This document shows, in pieces, positions 39,462-48,162 of a stretch of DNA of 64,000 nucleotides; positions within the stretch are counted from its first letter, which is position 1; each line of letters begins with the position of its first letter. Origin of the DNA: Ferrimicrobium sp. (lineage in GTDB: Bacteria; Actinomycetota; Acidimicrobiia; Acidimicrobiales; Acidimicrobiaceae); assembly GCA_022690815.1 (NCBI GenBank), contig JALCZJ010000004.1, positions 1-64,000 of the forward strand. The letters are read 5' to 3'. A program made the translations under genes and the position numbers. Below the pieces are notes generated by a model. It did not search any database. It was given only the letters and a program-made list of their open reading frames with translations, and was not told where the DNA came from.

Positions 39462-39965
39462 TCCGCAAAGTAGGGTTTATAGGGTCTCATCGAATCCAAC
39501 AAAGTACATCTGAACTGGGATTATGCATTTTAGGGTAAGTCACCCCAGGCCACGTCCATGACCCCATAGGCAACCGGATAGGCAACCGGATAGAGTGAAA
39601 GAATGCGAGGTAGACGGACGCTTGGCCAAGGCAGTATCTATCGCTATGGCGACCAGTGGCGTGCCCTCTTGAAGTGGACGGGACCCGACGGTAAAGTCAT
39701 CACCCGCTCGAAGCGATGTCGCACGAAAGCAGAGGCAGAAGCTGCACTAGCGAAGTTTCGCGGAATACGTGATGCCGACGTCACCGAGAATGCAGCAACG
39801 ACTATTGACATGTTGCTCACCCGATGGCTTACAACCCATGGGGGCGATATTGCTGGCTCGACCTTGGTTCAGTACGAGTGGGCCACAAGGCATATCACCA
39901 AGAGGTTGGGATCTCTCCGGATCGAACGGCTCACCCCAGCGATGGTCGATCGCTTCGTGGATCAA
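39456..39965 (+). repeat. 510-bp duplication, copy 1
   Basis: Aligned without gaps to 45416-45925 with only scattered substitutions. It covers the last six bases of the att core, the leader with the 12-bp tandem repeats, and the first 121 codons of the integrase gene. Confidence 0.9.
39566..39589. repeat. Tandem ATAGGCAACCGG, left-end integrase arm sites (candidate)
   Basis: Two exact head-to-tail copies of a 12-mer, 13 bases before the integrase start. The same pair occurs at 45526-45549 in the duplicated copy and at 60300-60323 next to the other att site. Location at both ends of the island suggests arm-type integrase binding sites. Confidence 0.65.
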
Positions 39966-40160
39966 CTCGCAGAGTCAGGGCTGTCACCTCGTTCACGTCG
40001 CCTCATCCGAGTAGTCCTCTCCCAAGCCTGCAAGGCAGCCGTTGGCTGGCGATTGATCCCGGCAATCCCCTGTGATCATGCGAGGCCGATCAAACTGGAG
40101 CGACGAGAGCCGGAGGCTCCCAGTGTTGAGAAGGCGAGACGACTCCTCGATGTTCCAGAG
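39603..40160 (+). pseudogene. Tyrosine recombinase/integrase, catalytic domain lost (copy 1)
   Basis: About 186 residues remain. Present are the N-terminal AP2-like arm-binding domain (GSIYRYGDQWRALLKWTGPDG, with SKRCRTKAEAEAALAKF) and the SAM-like core-binding domain (TIDMLLTRWLTTH to GLSPRSRRLIRVVLSQACKAA). The frame reaches PSVEKARRLLDV, where the catalytic domain normally begins. Then unrelated DUF2958 sequence follows in another frame. The R-H-R-Y catalytic residues are absent. It lies next to the att site in the usual orientation. Confidence 0.88.
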
Positions 40161-40400
40161 CTTTCCAGCGCTGTACGCCACCGAGGACACACCGCTGGCC
40201 GAGAAGATGCTCCACGTCTACTACTTTCTCGGTAGCCATGACTGGTACATAGCCGAGTTGGACCCCGAGACCGGCCTTGCATTCGACTACTCCACAGGCG
40301 GCGCCTGCGAGCGGGGCTACATGGACCTTGTCGAGATGGAAGAAGTCATCGGTGCAATGAGCGTCATCGAGCGTGACATTCATTTCGTGCCAACGACTAC
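40160..40400 (+). pseudogene. DUF2958 family gene fragment
   Basis: In the frame starting upstream at 40072 the residues LYATEDTPLAEKMLHVYYF, DWYIAELDPETGLAFDY, GYMDLVEMEEVI and VIERDIHFVP match the DUF2958 pattern found on conjugative plasmids. It lacks the N-terminus and is joined directly to the truncated integrase, then to IS30 sequence. Not an independent gene. Confidence 0.7.
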
Positions 40401-40435
40401 ACAGGAGCTAGACAGTGTCTGGCTCCTGTGTAGGA

Positions 40436-40597
40436 GTCGAGTCGCACAGCCCCTGGCAACGCCCGAGCAACGAGGCCTTCAACGGTCTTGTCCGGCGCTG
40501 GCCGCCGAAGTCGAGCGACCTGTCGATCTACGACCAAGACGACCTCGACGCGATCAGCCACCAGTTCAACACCATGCCCAAGCGCTCACTCGGGTAA
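40436..40597 (+). pseudogene. IS30-family transposase C-terminal fragment
   Basis: About 53 codons reading SPWQRPSNEAFNGLVRRW, PPKSSDLSIY, and DLDAISHQFNTMPKRSLG, the signature end of IS30 transposases. Upstream parts are missing. Confidence 0.8.
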
Positions 40598-40699
40598 GGG
40601 AGCGCATACGAGTGCTACCATCGGTCTGCTGTTGCACTGACTGGTTGAACTGGCCCTGTTTGTGATAAAAGAAAGTATGGATGACGGAAGCCAGGAGAT

Positions 40700-41043
40700 C
40701 TAATCAAGCCCGGCTACAACTCCAACTTTGGCAACCGCAATGGGGCCAACCACGTCTATCTGACGGCAACTGTGGACGCTGCTGTCTGGGGAGCAGAGCT
40801 GGCAATCGGCGAGAGCCCCGGCAGGTCTACATCGTGGAACCAACCGGCCCCATTGAGGACGATCCGAACCTCACGGACAAGAAGTTCTCCGGCAACCCAA
40901 CGAAGTCGTACCGCTCTCGTGACCCACTATTGGTCACGGGCGAACTCACGGACTGGGAGGGGCACAACCCTGATGTCCTTCAGGCGATGAAGGACAATGT
41001 CGAACGCCTCAAGCAGCTTGGCATCGAGGCAATCGACGACTGA
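40700..41043 (+). pseudogene. arr: Rifampicin ADP-ribosyltransferase (arr) pseudogene
   Basis: Two frames together give Arr without its N-terminal third. The first frame reads LIKPGYNSNFG and ANHVYLTATVDAAVWGAELA up to about 40830. After a one-base frameshift at GAGAGCCCCGGCAGG the second frame reads VYIVEPTGPIEDDPNLTDKK, FSGNPTKSYRSRDPL and LTDWEGHNPDVLQAM to the TGA at 41043. Arr inactivates rifampicin by ADP-ribosylation. The N-terminal YHGT region is gone, so this copy is inactive. It is flanked by IS30 debris. Confidence 0.85.
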
Positions 41044-41167
41044 TGAGCCGTCGCCGAGCGGAAGAAGAATGTGTCAGTCCGAGATTAAAAGGCAGCTTTG
41101 TTGTTCAGTTGATCCACATCCTGTAAATCGCACTTCTGCCACGCTCGAACCATGATATGATCGGCAG

Positions 41168-41503
41168 ATGGGGCATAGTATGTTTCACTCACACTCTGGA
41201 TTGTTTGCGTCAGCGCGACCTGGAACTGTTGTTGCGGGGGGGCTGCGACATCGCATACGGTGGATTCAACATGCCCCAGGCTTTCACCAGGTGGGGTGTA
41301 CCTGCGGTTGGGTGTCGGCACGGCCCTCCCGTTTGCAGGCCGCCGCAACTGAGGCGGGACGTGGACATATTGCTGATATGGCTAGAGTTGCTCGCAACGA
41401 ATCTAAGCAGGAACTCCGGAAGCAGACAATGCAGAGACGAAGTGAAGCGAGATTGGCTCGCCGATTACGTCGCCAAAAGCAGGCGAATACCGATAACCCA
41501 TAG
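41168..41503 (+). CDS. Small basic protein with a Cys pair, unknown
   Basis: 111 aa from ATG 41168 (41180 also possible). Contains WIQHAPGFHQVGCTCGWVS (CxC, near residues 32-50), which looks like the small HxxxCxCGW proteins seen on actinobacterial plasmids and phages, and a strongly basic helical end (KQELRKQTMQRRSEARLARR). Probably DNA- or RNA-binding. No ribosome binding site stands out. Confidence 0.45.
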   Translation: MGHSMFHSHSGLFASARPGTVVAGGLRHRIRWIQHAPGFHQVGCTCGWVSARPSRLQAAATEAGRGHIADMARVARNESKQELRKQTMQRRSEARLARRLRRQKQANTDNP

Positions 41504-41774
41504 CGGACTGTGAACACATCGCAGCTTAGTGTGGGTTGGTTTATACACCCGTAAGGAAATGTCCTTGGCTCAAACGGATGCCATTGAACTTTGATAAACT
41601 CTCGATCTATCAACCTCGTTAGGTTCGTTCCTTTGGACCCGCTTTCAGGTTGTTGCTGTCGCGACGACATCTAGTTTTCGCGCCGCTAAGATCTCGTGAA
41701 TGCGAGCTGGAATCCACCAGCTCATTATGACCAACATAAGATGATGTGGTTGACGCGCCGGAGTTGGGGGAGTG

Positions 41775-42935
41775 ATGGTGGACGCTAATGAAGATGTCGA
41801 GTGTATAGACGAGTTTCCGTACGGGGAAAGTGCGGTTTGTTCGGACGATTCACTACGATTGGAGTCATCAACTAAGACACAGGATCCGTCATTACCGACT
41901 GGTAATGACGGACAACGGGAATCAGAACCCGGACTCCCTGGAACATATTCAGCCAGCTCGTCAAGTTGGTCGATCGGCTCGAGTAATGATCGCCCTGAAT
42001 ATCCATTGGAGAGTTCTGGAGGCGTTGGTGGGACAACCAAGTATGGCCTGAAAAGTATTCGAGAGGCAATTGTCCAACATCAGGTTCGTAGTGCGTTCCT
42101 GGCGATTTTTGTCCTGTTCTTCGCTGATTCTCTCATGCAGGCGAGCCATTCCTCTTTTTTCAATACAGTCTTAGTCGTTGGTTCGTTCCTGGAGCTTGCT
42201 CTCATAGTCTTCCTGTTAGCCAAATTGGTGATGTACCTCGCGCGAAGGCCAACATCCAAGGCAACCAAGGTTACGAAAGCTCAGATTGGGTTGGTTCGAC
42301 GGCGCCGCCACCCAAGCCCTGAATACCTCCAAGCAAGAGATCTTCAGCATCGATATAGAGCTGCATGGGATGAGTATGGCACAGAGGTAGATGAGGCTGA
42401 GGCGGCATTGAAGTATTTCGCAGATCCAAAGGGTAAACGAATTATTTCTGGCGGAGGGGTTGTTGTCTACGAGCGGTGGATCCAAACCCCACAGGGTGGC
42501 GGTTCGATCATTGGAGTCAGCGCAAAGGCCGATGACTCCACTCTGGAACGCCAGAGGTTTACCGCTACACGGATGCTTGCGTTCGGGATTTTCTCGCTGG
42601 CGGCTCCAAAGAAGATCCGCTCTGGACATGCCTATGTTTCCATTGAAGGACCTCAGGTGAACGGTGTGGCGGTATTTCCTCCAGGCAAGAACGCTGGTCC
42701 GATTGCTTTCGATTTTGCCGCGAGGATCAATGCGGCTGCCCGTCATGCCAAAGCAAGCGAGAAAGAGCGTCTTGTCTATGTCAAATCAGCGAAGAAAGAG
42801 CTGAAGGCGGCGCGAAGAGCTACAGATGCTTTAGAAGCAATAGAGATCGAATACCAGCGTGCCATTGACGCGTTGACTCCTGAAGAGATGGCTGACTTCC
42901 AGGATATGCCAAGAACAGGCGATCAGCCAGATTGA
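41775..42935 (+). CDS. Two-helix membrane protein with acidic head and coiled-coil end
   Basis: 386 aa from ATG 41775, preceded by TTGGGGGAG. The first 85 residues are acidic and Ser/Gly-rich. Two membrane helices follow at about 107-120 and 128-152 (SAFLAIFVLFFADSLM; VLVVGSFLELALIVFLLAKLVMYL). A basic stretch RRPTSKATKVTKAQ follows, then a soluble domain (GGVVVYERWIQTPQGGGSIIG; GHAYVSIEGPQVNGVAVFP) and a helical C-terminus rich in Lys, Ala and Glu. I do not recognise the family. Intact and well placed, probably an island-encoded membrane or phage-interaction protein. Confidence 0.75.
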   Translation: MVDANEDVECIDEFPYGESAVCSDDSLRLESSTKTQDPSLPTGNDGQRESEPGLPGTYSASSSSWSIGSSNDRPEYPLESSGGVGGTTKYGLKSIREAIVQHQVRSAFLAIFVLFFADSLMQASHSSFFNTVLVVGSFLELALIVFLLAKLVMYLARRPTSKATKVTKAQIGLVRRRRHPSPEYLQARDLQHRYRAAWDEYGTEVDEAEAALKYFADPKGKRIISGGGVVVYERWIQTPQGGGSIIGVSAKADDSTLERQRFTATRMLAFGIFSLAAPKKIRSGHAYVSIEGPQVNGVAVFPPGKNAGPIAFDFAARINAAARHAKASEKERLVYVKSAKKELKAARRATDALEAIEIEYQRAIDALTPEEMADFQDMPRTGDQPD

Positions 42936-43416
42936 TCGCCTATATCCGATGGTGCTAACGGTGCAAATTCCACGAAACTCGACGTCGTTTGTTTCCTTGC
43001 GCGACACCCGCTGTGAGCTGAGCTGCTTGCAACTGTCGCTGTTCTAAATTCAAGCTTGCGCGGTTCTCCAGTGGGTTGAAGATAGATGAAGATGGGTCAT
43101 CGACACTCAATGTCTACTATCTTCTCAACTTGAAGCGTTTCCTGATCATGCCAGACGGGCTATCACCACGATTTAAACCAATTGCGGAGCCAAGTACCCA
43201 AAGACTGTTCACTGCCTGTCCAAGGATGCCGATGCCACTGACGCAAACGTCAGACGCCGACCCCCTCTCGGGTGTACGAAAACTTCGGAACGGGTGTACG
43301 GATTCAATCGGAATCGCTGTGCGGAAACCCTCGGAATACGCAAGAGCCACATCCAATTCAAAATGCGAAATGCTCGTAACTTTGCAGCTGAGGCCGAAGT
43401 CAGCGATAATGAGTAC
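42936..43416. other. Intergenic region before aroA
   Basis: About 480 bases. The frames here (for example 43076-43471) overlap the aroA start and have no family features. No clear promoter. Confidence 0.4.
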
Positions 43417-44721
43417 ATGCATCTCTCCCGCAGTACATTTCCGGACGTTGTATCGATCAAGCGAACTTTGACACGACCCGAAGTGGTTGTTAGACCGCCT
43501 GGCTCAAAAAGCCTCACTAATCGGGCGCTGCTGTGCGCCTCTCTGGCAACGGGTCGAAGCGAGTTGCGAGGCGTATTACTGGCCGAGGATTCTTGGGCGA
43601 TGGTGGATGCTATCACTTTGATGGGTGCCGAAACTTCAGTCAACGAAACTGACTGCGTCGCGACCGTGAAGGGCGTCACTGGATCTGAGTACCACCACCC
43701 GCCCCGCATAGACGCTCGACAGTCGGGCACGACTTCACGCTTCATCTTGCCCGTGTTGGCACTAGGAACTGCCAAGACCATCATTGACGGCGATTCACAA
43801 TTGAGGTCGCGTCCGTTCGAGCCGCTGTTCAACGCACTTCGTTCAATCGGTGGACAGATCGAGAACCTAGCGGAGCCAGGGCAGCTTCCAGTGTCGGTGA
43901 GCGGACCGGCTAAGGGTGGCAAGCTCCAAATCGCCGGTCATCTGTCCAGTCAATTTGTGTCTGGATTGCTCATCGCAGGTGCGATGATGCCGGATGGCTT
44001 AGAGATAGAACTCACTTCACCGTTGGTCTCCGAACCGTACGTGGAAATGACGCGAGCGGTAATGGCAGCATTTGGCGCAGAGGTCAGCGGATTAACCGTT
44101 CGAAACTCAGGTTACGTGGCAACTACGTACGAGGTTGAACCCGACGCAACAGCGGCCTCATATATGCTTGCCGCAGCTGCGATTACCGGCGGCCAAATCA
44201 CTATCGAAGGTCTTGGCCCGTCGAGTATACAAGGTGACGTTGGATTCGTCAAAGTATTGGAAATGATGGGCGCCAAGATCATCCAAGAGCCAACACGTAC
44301 GATGCTGACGGGGCCCGAGCAACTTGCTGGAGTGGATGTAGATCTCTCGAACATGTCAGACACAGCACAGACGCTCGCCGCAGTCGCCGTGTTCGCAACA
44401 TCACCAACTCGAGTAAGGGGAATCGGATTCATACGACATAAGGAATCGAATCGAATACTTGCAATGGTCGAAGAGTTGGGTCGTGCCGGCATCCGAGCTC
44501 AAGAGGATCCGGACGGCTTTACGATCTATCCAGGCCAGCCGCATCCGACCAGGTTCGCGACCTACGACGACCATCGAATGGCCATGAGCCTATCACTCTT
44601 AGGTCTTCAAGTCCCAGGAGTTGAGATTTCCGGGCCAAATTGCGTATTGAAAACCTACCCTCGTTTCTTCGAAGACTTGTCTCTATTTAGTTCAAGCAAT
44701 CAATCAAAAGGTGATGGATGA
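43417..44721 (+). CDS. aroA: 3-phosphoshikimate 1-carboxyvinyltransferase (EPSP synthase)
   Basis: 434 aa, full length. Sixth enzyme of the shikimate pathway. Phosphate/PEP-binding Lys31 is in PPGSKSLTNRALL. Further family features: RQSGTTSRF (variant of the GNAGT loop), LSSQFVSGLL, PDATAASYMLAAAAITGG, SIQGDVGFVKVLEMMGA, DLSNMSDTAQTLAAVAVFA, GFIRHKESNR and TYDDHRMAMSLSLLG. ATG 43417 was chosen because homologous sequence begins just after it; the frame is open for 41 more codons. The gene looks intact although the neighbouring aroQ is broken. Lower GC than the chromosomal genes, suggesting transfer. Confidence 0.93.
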   Translation: MHLSRSTFPDVVSIKRTLTRPEVVVRPPGSKSLTNRALLCASLATGRSELRGVLLAEDSWAMVDAITLMGAETSVNETDCVATVKGVTGSEYHHPPRIDARQSGTTSRFILPVLALGTAKTIIDGDSQLRSRPFEPLFNALRSIGGQIENLAEPGQLPVSVSGPAKGGKLQIAGHLSSQFVSGLLIAGAMMPDGLEIELTSPLVSEPYVEMTRAVMAAFGAEVSGLTVRNSGYVATTYEVEPDATAASYMLAAAAITGGQITIEGLGPSSIQGDVGFVKVLEMMGAKIIQEPTRTMLTGPEQLAGVDVDLSNMSDTAQTLAAVAVFATSPTRVRGIGFIRHKESNRILAMVEELGRAGIRAQEDPDGFTIYPGQPHPTRFATYDDHRMAMSLSLLGLQVPGVEISGPNCVLKTYPRFFEDLSLFSSSNQSKGDG

Positions 44722-45205
44722 ACCAGCTCCCCAATTCAGAGCCCCAAAGCGACCGACCGCAGTTGCTCATGCTCAATGGGCCAAATTTGGTTCGGCTTGG
44801 AAATCGAAACAGACACATATATGGAAGAAACCCTCGACGATGTTGTGCTCGAAGTAGAGGCTGTGACCGAGCCCTTAGGTTGGACAGTTGTTGCGGAGCA
44901 ATCTGACAACGAGGCCGAGTTAATTGGACTGCTCTTTAAACACCCAGACATCAGGGCGGCGATCATAAATTCCGGAGCGCTGATGATTGTGGGATGGTCA
45001 TTTCGAGACGCACTTGAAGATGTCGCCTTTTCCGTGGGTTGAAGTCCATATATCCAATATTTGGGCTCGCGAAACATTTAGGCACAATTCAATCCTTTCC
45101 CCAACTGCATCAGGTGTTGTTGCGGGTCTTGGAACACTCGGATATCCAATTGCAGCCAGAGCTAGCGTTGCACTCGCGACAGCGCGAGCAGACAATGACG
45201 CATAG
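44718..45205 (+). pseudogene. aroQ: Type II 3-dehydroquinate dehydratase, frameshifted
   Basis: Three frames in succession rebuild AroQ. The first, from ATG 44718 (overlapping the aroA stop by four bases), gives LLMLNGPNLVRLGNRNRHIYG. After a shift near 44822 the second gives EETLDDVVLEVEAVTEPLGW, EQSDNEAELIGLLFKH and [11 protein letters not shown]. After another near 45035 the third gives [19 protein letters not shown] and [14 protein letters not shown]. The catalytic Tyr and the VEVHxSN loop are present in the sum. GALMIVGWS differs from the usual PGAYTHTS, so it had diverged even before the frameshifts. Confidence 0.87.
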
Positions 45206-45415
45206 TTTTGAGATCTTTCTGACCCGGGGGCGTTTCTCATCTGCGGCATCGTCGTTGCCTCTTCTAGGCTCCATCGGCTTGCTCTTCTCCGACGAGATGC
45301 CACAGACAAGCTTGGTAAGGGTTACCACCTTCTCGGTGAGTGCGCCAATCTGGCCTTCGACCTCGCTCACCCTTGCCAGTAGCGTGGCGTTCTCTGTCTG
45401 AAGGCGAACGTTATC
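45206..45415 (-). pseudogene. IS66-family transposase N-terminal fragment (probable)
   Basis: The reverse strand reads a leucine-zipper-like LQTENATLLARVSEVEGQIG, then TLTKLVCGISSEKSKPMEPR, resembling the coiled coil and the SSEK junction of IS66 TnpC. It ends where aroQ begins, and the other end abuts the second integrase copy. Confidence 0.55.
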
Positions 45416-45925
45416 GCCAGTTCCGCAAAGTAGGGTTTATAGGGTCTCATTGAGTCCAACAAAGTGCTTCTGAGCTGGCATTATGCATTTTGGGGTAAGT
45501 CACCCCAGGCCACGTCCGTGACCCCATAGGCAACCGGATAGGCAACCGGCTAGAGTGAAAGAATGCGAGGTCGAAGGACGCTTGGCCAAGGCAGCATCTA
45601 TCGCTATGGCGACCAGTGGCGTGCCCTCTTGAAGTGGACCGGACCCGACGGTAAAGTCATCACCCGATCGAAGCGATGTCGCACCAAGGCAGAGGCAGAA
45701 GCCGCATTAGCGAAGTTTCGCGGAATACGTGATGCCGGTGTCACCGAGAATGCAACAACGACTATTGACATGTTGCTCACCCGATGGCTCACAACCCACG
45801 AAGGCGATATCGCTGGCTCCACCTTGGTGCAGTACGAGTGGGCCACAAGGCATATCACGAAGAGGTTGGGATCTCTCCGGATCGAACGGCTCACCCCGGC
45901 GATGGTCGATCGCTTCGTGGATCAG
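45416..45925 (+). repeat. 510-bp duplication, copy 2
   Basis: Gap-free match to 39456-39965. It starts in the last six bases of the att core (GCCAGT), so the tRNA-derived part of the att site is missing, and contains another pair of ATAGGCAACCGG at 45526-45549. Confidence 0.9.
45563..45925 (+). pseudogene. Integrase N-terminal fragment (copy 2)
   Basis: 121 codons equal to copy 1 apart from a few changes (Asp to Gly at residue 60, Ala to Thr at 65, Gly to Glu at 80), up to MVDRFVDQ. It ends abruptly 20 bases before the TIR gene terminus, so the rest was lost when the TIR segment was joined. Confidence 0.88.
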
Positions 45926-45944
45926 CGCTATCAGGATGAAGGCA

Positions 45945-46580
45945 CTATGCGCCATCGACCGTGCCTGGCCCGTCTTCTTTGGCGTAGTTGACGGCCAAGT
46001 ACAACAACCCGGCAACAGCGGTCAGGACGAGCAAACCGATCAGAACCTGGTTGGCATTCAGTTGGAGCTGAGCGCTAAGTTGGAGCTGAAAGGCGGGCTG
46101 AGTGTTGACGACGAAGACTGGGGGCGTCGGAAGACCTTGCAGCTCGCTCAGCCTTCTGATGGCTGCGATGAGGTCCGCGCTACTCGCGGCGACGTCCTCG
46201 TGGTCAAAGGAGATGTACTCAATCCCGTCGAGCATGGCAAGGGAAGTCGGGTCCACTCGGCGATCGAAGAGGACCAGAACTGGTTTCCCGACTTGTCGCG
46301 CCGCGCCTATCTCCTGATGGACGTAACGGGAGGAGTCACCCTGAGGAGTGAGCAACGCGAGCAGTGCGTCGCTTCTGATGATGGCATCACGTATCTTTTC
46401 TGCCAGCATCGTGCCGGCCTGCACATCGTGATCGGCACGGTAGGCGTCGATCCCCATGGCCTCGATCTGGGCAGCAACCCAGTCGACGATCCGGCGGTCA
46501 GCGCTGGAGTGGCTGAGGAAGACCTGAGCACGGGCATTCGCAGGTTGGCTCACGAGCGGTCGCATCGAATCTGCGGTCAT
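45945..46580 (-). CDS. TIR-domain protein with C-terminal membrane helix
   Basis: 211 aa. Residues 17-145 form a TIR domain: AQVFLSHSSADRRIVDWVA, then ADHDVQAGTMLAEKIRDAI, DALLALLTPQ, SSRYVHQEIGAA with Glu90 at the position of the NADase catalytic Glu, and GKPVLVLFD. A linker with FQLQLSAQLQLN leads to one transmembrane helix at about 179-200 and a short tail. Bacterial TIR proteins often cleave NAD during antiphage defence. ATG 46580 has a strong GAGAGGAGG upstream. It is divergent from the TIGR04255/HTH/unknown operon, with a 90-base shared promoter region. Confidence 0.9.
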   Translation of the reverse strand: MTADSMRPLVSQPANARAQVFLSHSSADRRIVDWVAAQIEAMGIDAYRADHDVQAGTMLAEKIRDAIIRSDALLALLTPQGDSSRYVHQEIGAARQVGKPVLVLFDRRVDPTSLAMLDGIEYISFDHEDVAASSADLIAAIRRLSELQGLPTPPVFVVNTQPAFQLQLSAQLQLNANQVLIGLLVLTAVAGLLYLAVNYAKEDGPGTVDGA

Positions 46581-46670
46581 TGTTCCTCCTCTCAGGCGGA
46601 TATTGGTTACACCTAAACTATGCTATCTGCTTACTGTTTAGGTTATGCTCTTACTCAGGGAAGGACGCTA
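46581..46670. promoter_or_regulatory. Shared divergent promoter/operator of the TIR module
   Basis: ACCTAAAC at 46611-46618 and GTTTAGGT at 46636-46643 form an inverted repeat with a 17-base centre. TATGCT appears twice (within and after it) as a possible -10. The site lies between the TIR gene and the operon that encodes an HTH protein, so it is a natural operator for that protein. Confidence 0.6.
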
Positions 46671-47504
46671 GTGGCCGATACACATGAGGTATACCCGAAC
46701 GCGCCGTTGGCGCTGGTCGCCGTCGAGGTGCGGTTCCCGAACAGCGCGGATACCCGTCCCCTGCCGATGAATCTGCAACGCTCGTTCCGGGACCTGCTTG
46801 GCGAGGCGTGGGTCATCGAGTCTCAGAAAGTCCAACAGGTTACGTTTGCCGTCAACACTGCCGGTGCCGTGCCTCAAGCGATGCCGATGCTGACCATCCC
46901 GAGGTTCACTGTGCGGGACCGTACGCTGGCAGTGGCGATCACTGAAGAGAGCCTGACCATCGAAGCCACCCGCTATCGCCATTACCCCGAGTTCCGTGAG
47001 ATCGTGGCACGTGCTGTAGCCGCAGCAGCCGAGGTCCTCCTGCCCGATGGAGTCGCCCGCGTAGGTATGCGCTATATCGACGAGGTCCGCGTGCCCGACA
47101 TTGCGAACGAAGCCCCCTCGGCCTGGCAGGACTGGGTCGATGCCTCACTCCTGGCCCCCCAACTCGACGCGATGAGCGATGCCGGCTTCGTCTCAACCGG
47201 GTGGGAGGGAGCGGCACAGTACAGGACCGGACCAGACCAGAGGTTGGTACTTCGGTACGGACCCCGGACTGGTTACGTGGTCAACCCGGTCGGCCTGCTC
47301 AACCGGCCTACTCCGCCCAGTCCAGGGCCTCTGTTCGCACTGGACTTTGACTGTTTCTGGGAGCCACCCGACATTCCCGAGTTTGACTCGGGGATCATTA
47401 TGGACACTTGCGACCAACTCAGACGACCCATTCGGGCGTTATTCGACATGCTTGTCACCGACAAGCTCCTCGCAGAGTTCACGAAGGAGGGGAACGTTGG
47501 CTGA
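46671..47504 (+). CDS. TIGR04255 family protein
   Basis: 277 aa from GTG 46671, preceded by AGGGAAGGA at 46657-46665. The pattern fits TIGR04255, an uncharacterised family common next to toxin-like and defence genes: YPNAPLALVAVEVRFPNSAD at the start, VGMRYIDEVRVP in the middle and LFALDFDCFWE with ALFDMLVTDKLLAEF at the end. First gene of a three-gene operon; its last bases overlap the TTG of the HTH gene. The function is unknown, though members are often tied to nucleotide or protein sensing in conflict systems. Confidence 0.82.
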   Translation: MADTHEVYPNAPLALVAVEVRFPNSADTRPLPMNLQRSFRDLLGEAWVIESQKVQQVTFAVNTAGAVPQAMPMLTIPRFTVRDRTLAVAITEESLTIEATRYRHYPEFREIVARAVAAAAEVLLPDGVARVGMRYIDEVRVPDIANEAPSAWQDWVDASLLAPQLDAMSDAGFVSTGWEGAAQYRTGPDQRLVLRYGPRTGYVVNPVGLLNRPTPPSPGPLFALDFDCFWEPPDIPEFDSGIIMDTCDQLRRPIRALFDMLVTDKLLAEFTKEGNVG

Positions 47505-48162
47505 CCTCATCACGGCGGATCGCACTCGGACTAGCTCGACCACGGAAGCGCCGACGAATGTGTCACGGACTCGGACCATTGACGAGCTGGTCGAAGATGT
47601 CGGCCATCTGCGTAATGTCACTCGCCTCCTTGGTGATGATGTCGAAGAGGCAAGTCGACGAGTGAGCGAAGTCCACCATCAAGCATTTCAGGCACAGCTC
47701 AACAGCAAGGCCCGGGACATGGCGAAGCGGCCAGCGACCGAGATGCTCGACGAGCTCGCCGGGCGAGGCTTCGCCTGGCGAGACATCGCTCGACTGGTTG
47801 GAGTATCTGTTCCCGCAGTCCGAAGGTGGCGTCAAGGCGAATCCCCAACCGGCCCGCACCTACTGGCCATAGCACGTCTCTTTGCGTTCATCGAGATCCT
47901 CCGCATCGACCACCTCATATATGATGTCGCTGCGTGGTTGGAAATGCCACTCGTCCCTGAAGCACCCATGACCGGGATCGACATGGCTGTCGATGGTCAC
48001 TTTGTGGACCTACTCGATCTGGCTACGGGACACGAGACCCCAGAGGCAGCACTCGACCACTGGCAGCCAGGTTGGCGCGAACGTAGCTTCTCGGAATTCG
48101 AGATATTTGAGGCCGCCGACGGGGAACTCGGTCTTCGTCCGATTTCCCGAGGCGATGATTGA
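47497..48162 (+). CDS. HTH regulator/antitoxin-like protein
   Basis: 221 aa. A TTG start at 47497 with GAAGGAGGG at 47483-47491. The N-terminal 75 residues are helical. A helix-turn-helix occupies about residues 82-112: ELAGRGFAWRDIARLVGVSV, then PAVRRWRQGE. The C-terminal part, VDGHFVDLLDLATGHETPEA and ALDHWQPGWRE, looks like the toxin-binding end of Xre/MbcA/ParS-type antitoxins. Probably binds the operator at 46611-46643 and regulates both transcripts. Overlaps both neighbours by a few bases. Confidence 0.78.
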   Translation: MADLITADRTRTSSTTEAPTNVSRTRTIDELVEDVGHLRNVTRLLGDDVEEASRRVSEVHHQAFQAQLNSKARDMAKRPATEMLDELAGRGFAWRDIARLVGVSVPAVRRWRQGESPTGPHLLAIARLFAFIEILRIDHLIYDVAAWLEMPLVPEAPMTGIDMAVDGHFVDLLDLATGHETPEAALDHWQPGWRERSFSEFEIFEAADGELGLRPISRGDD

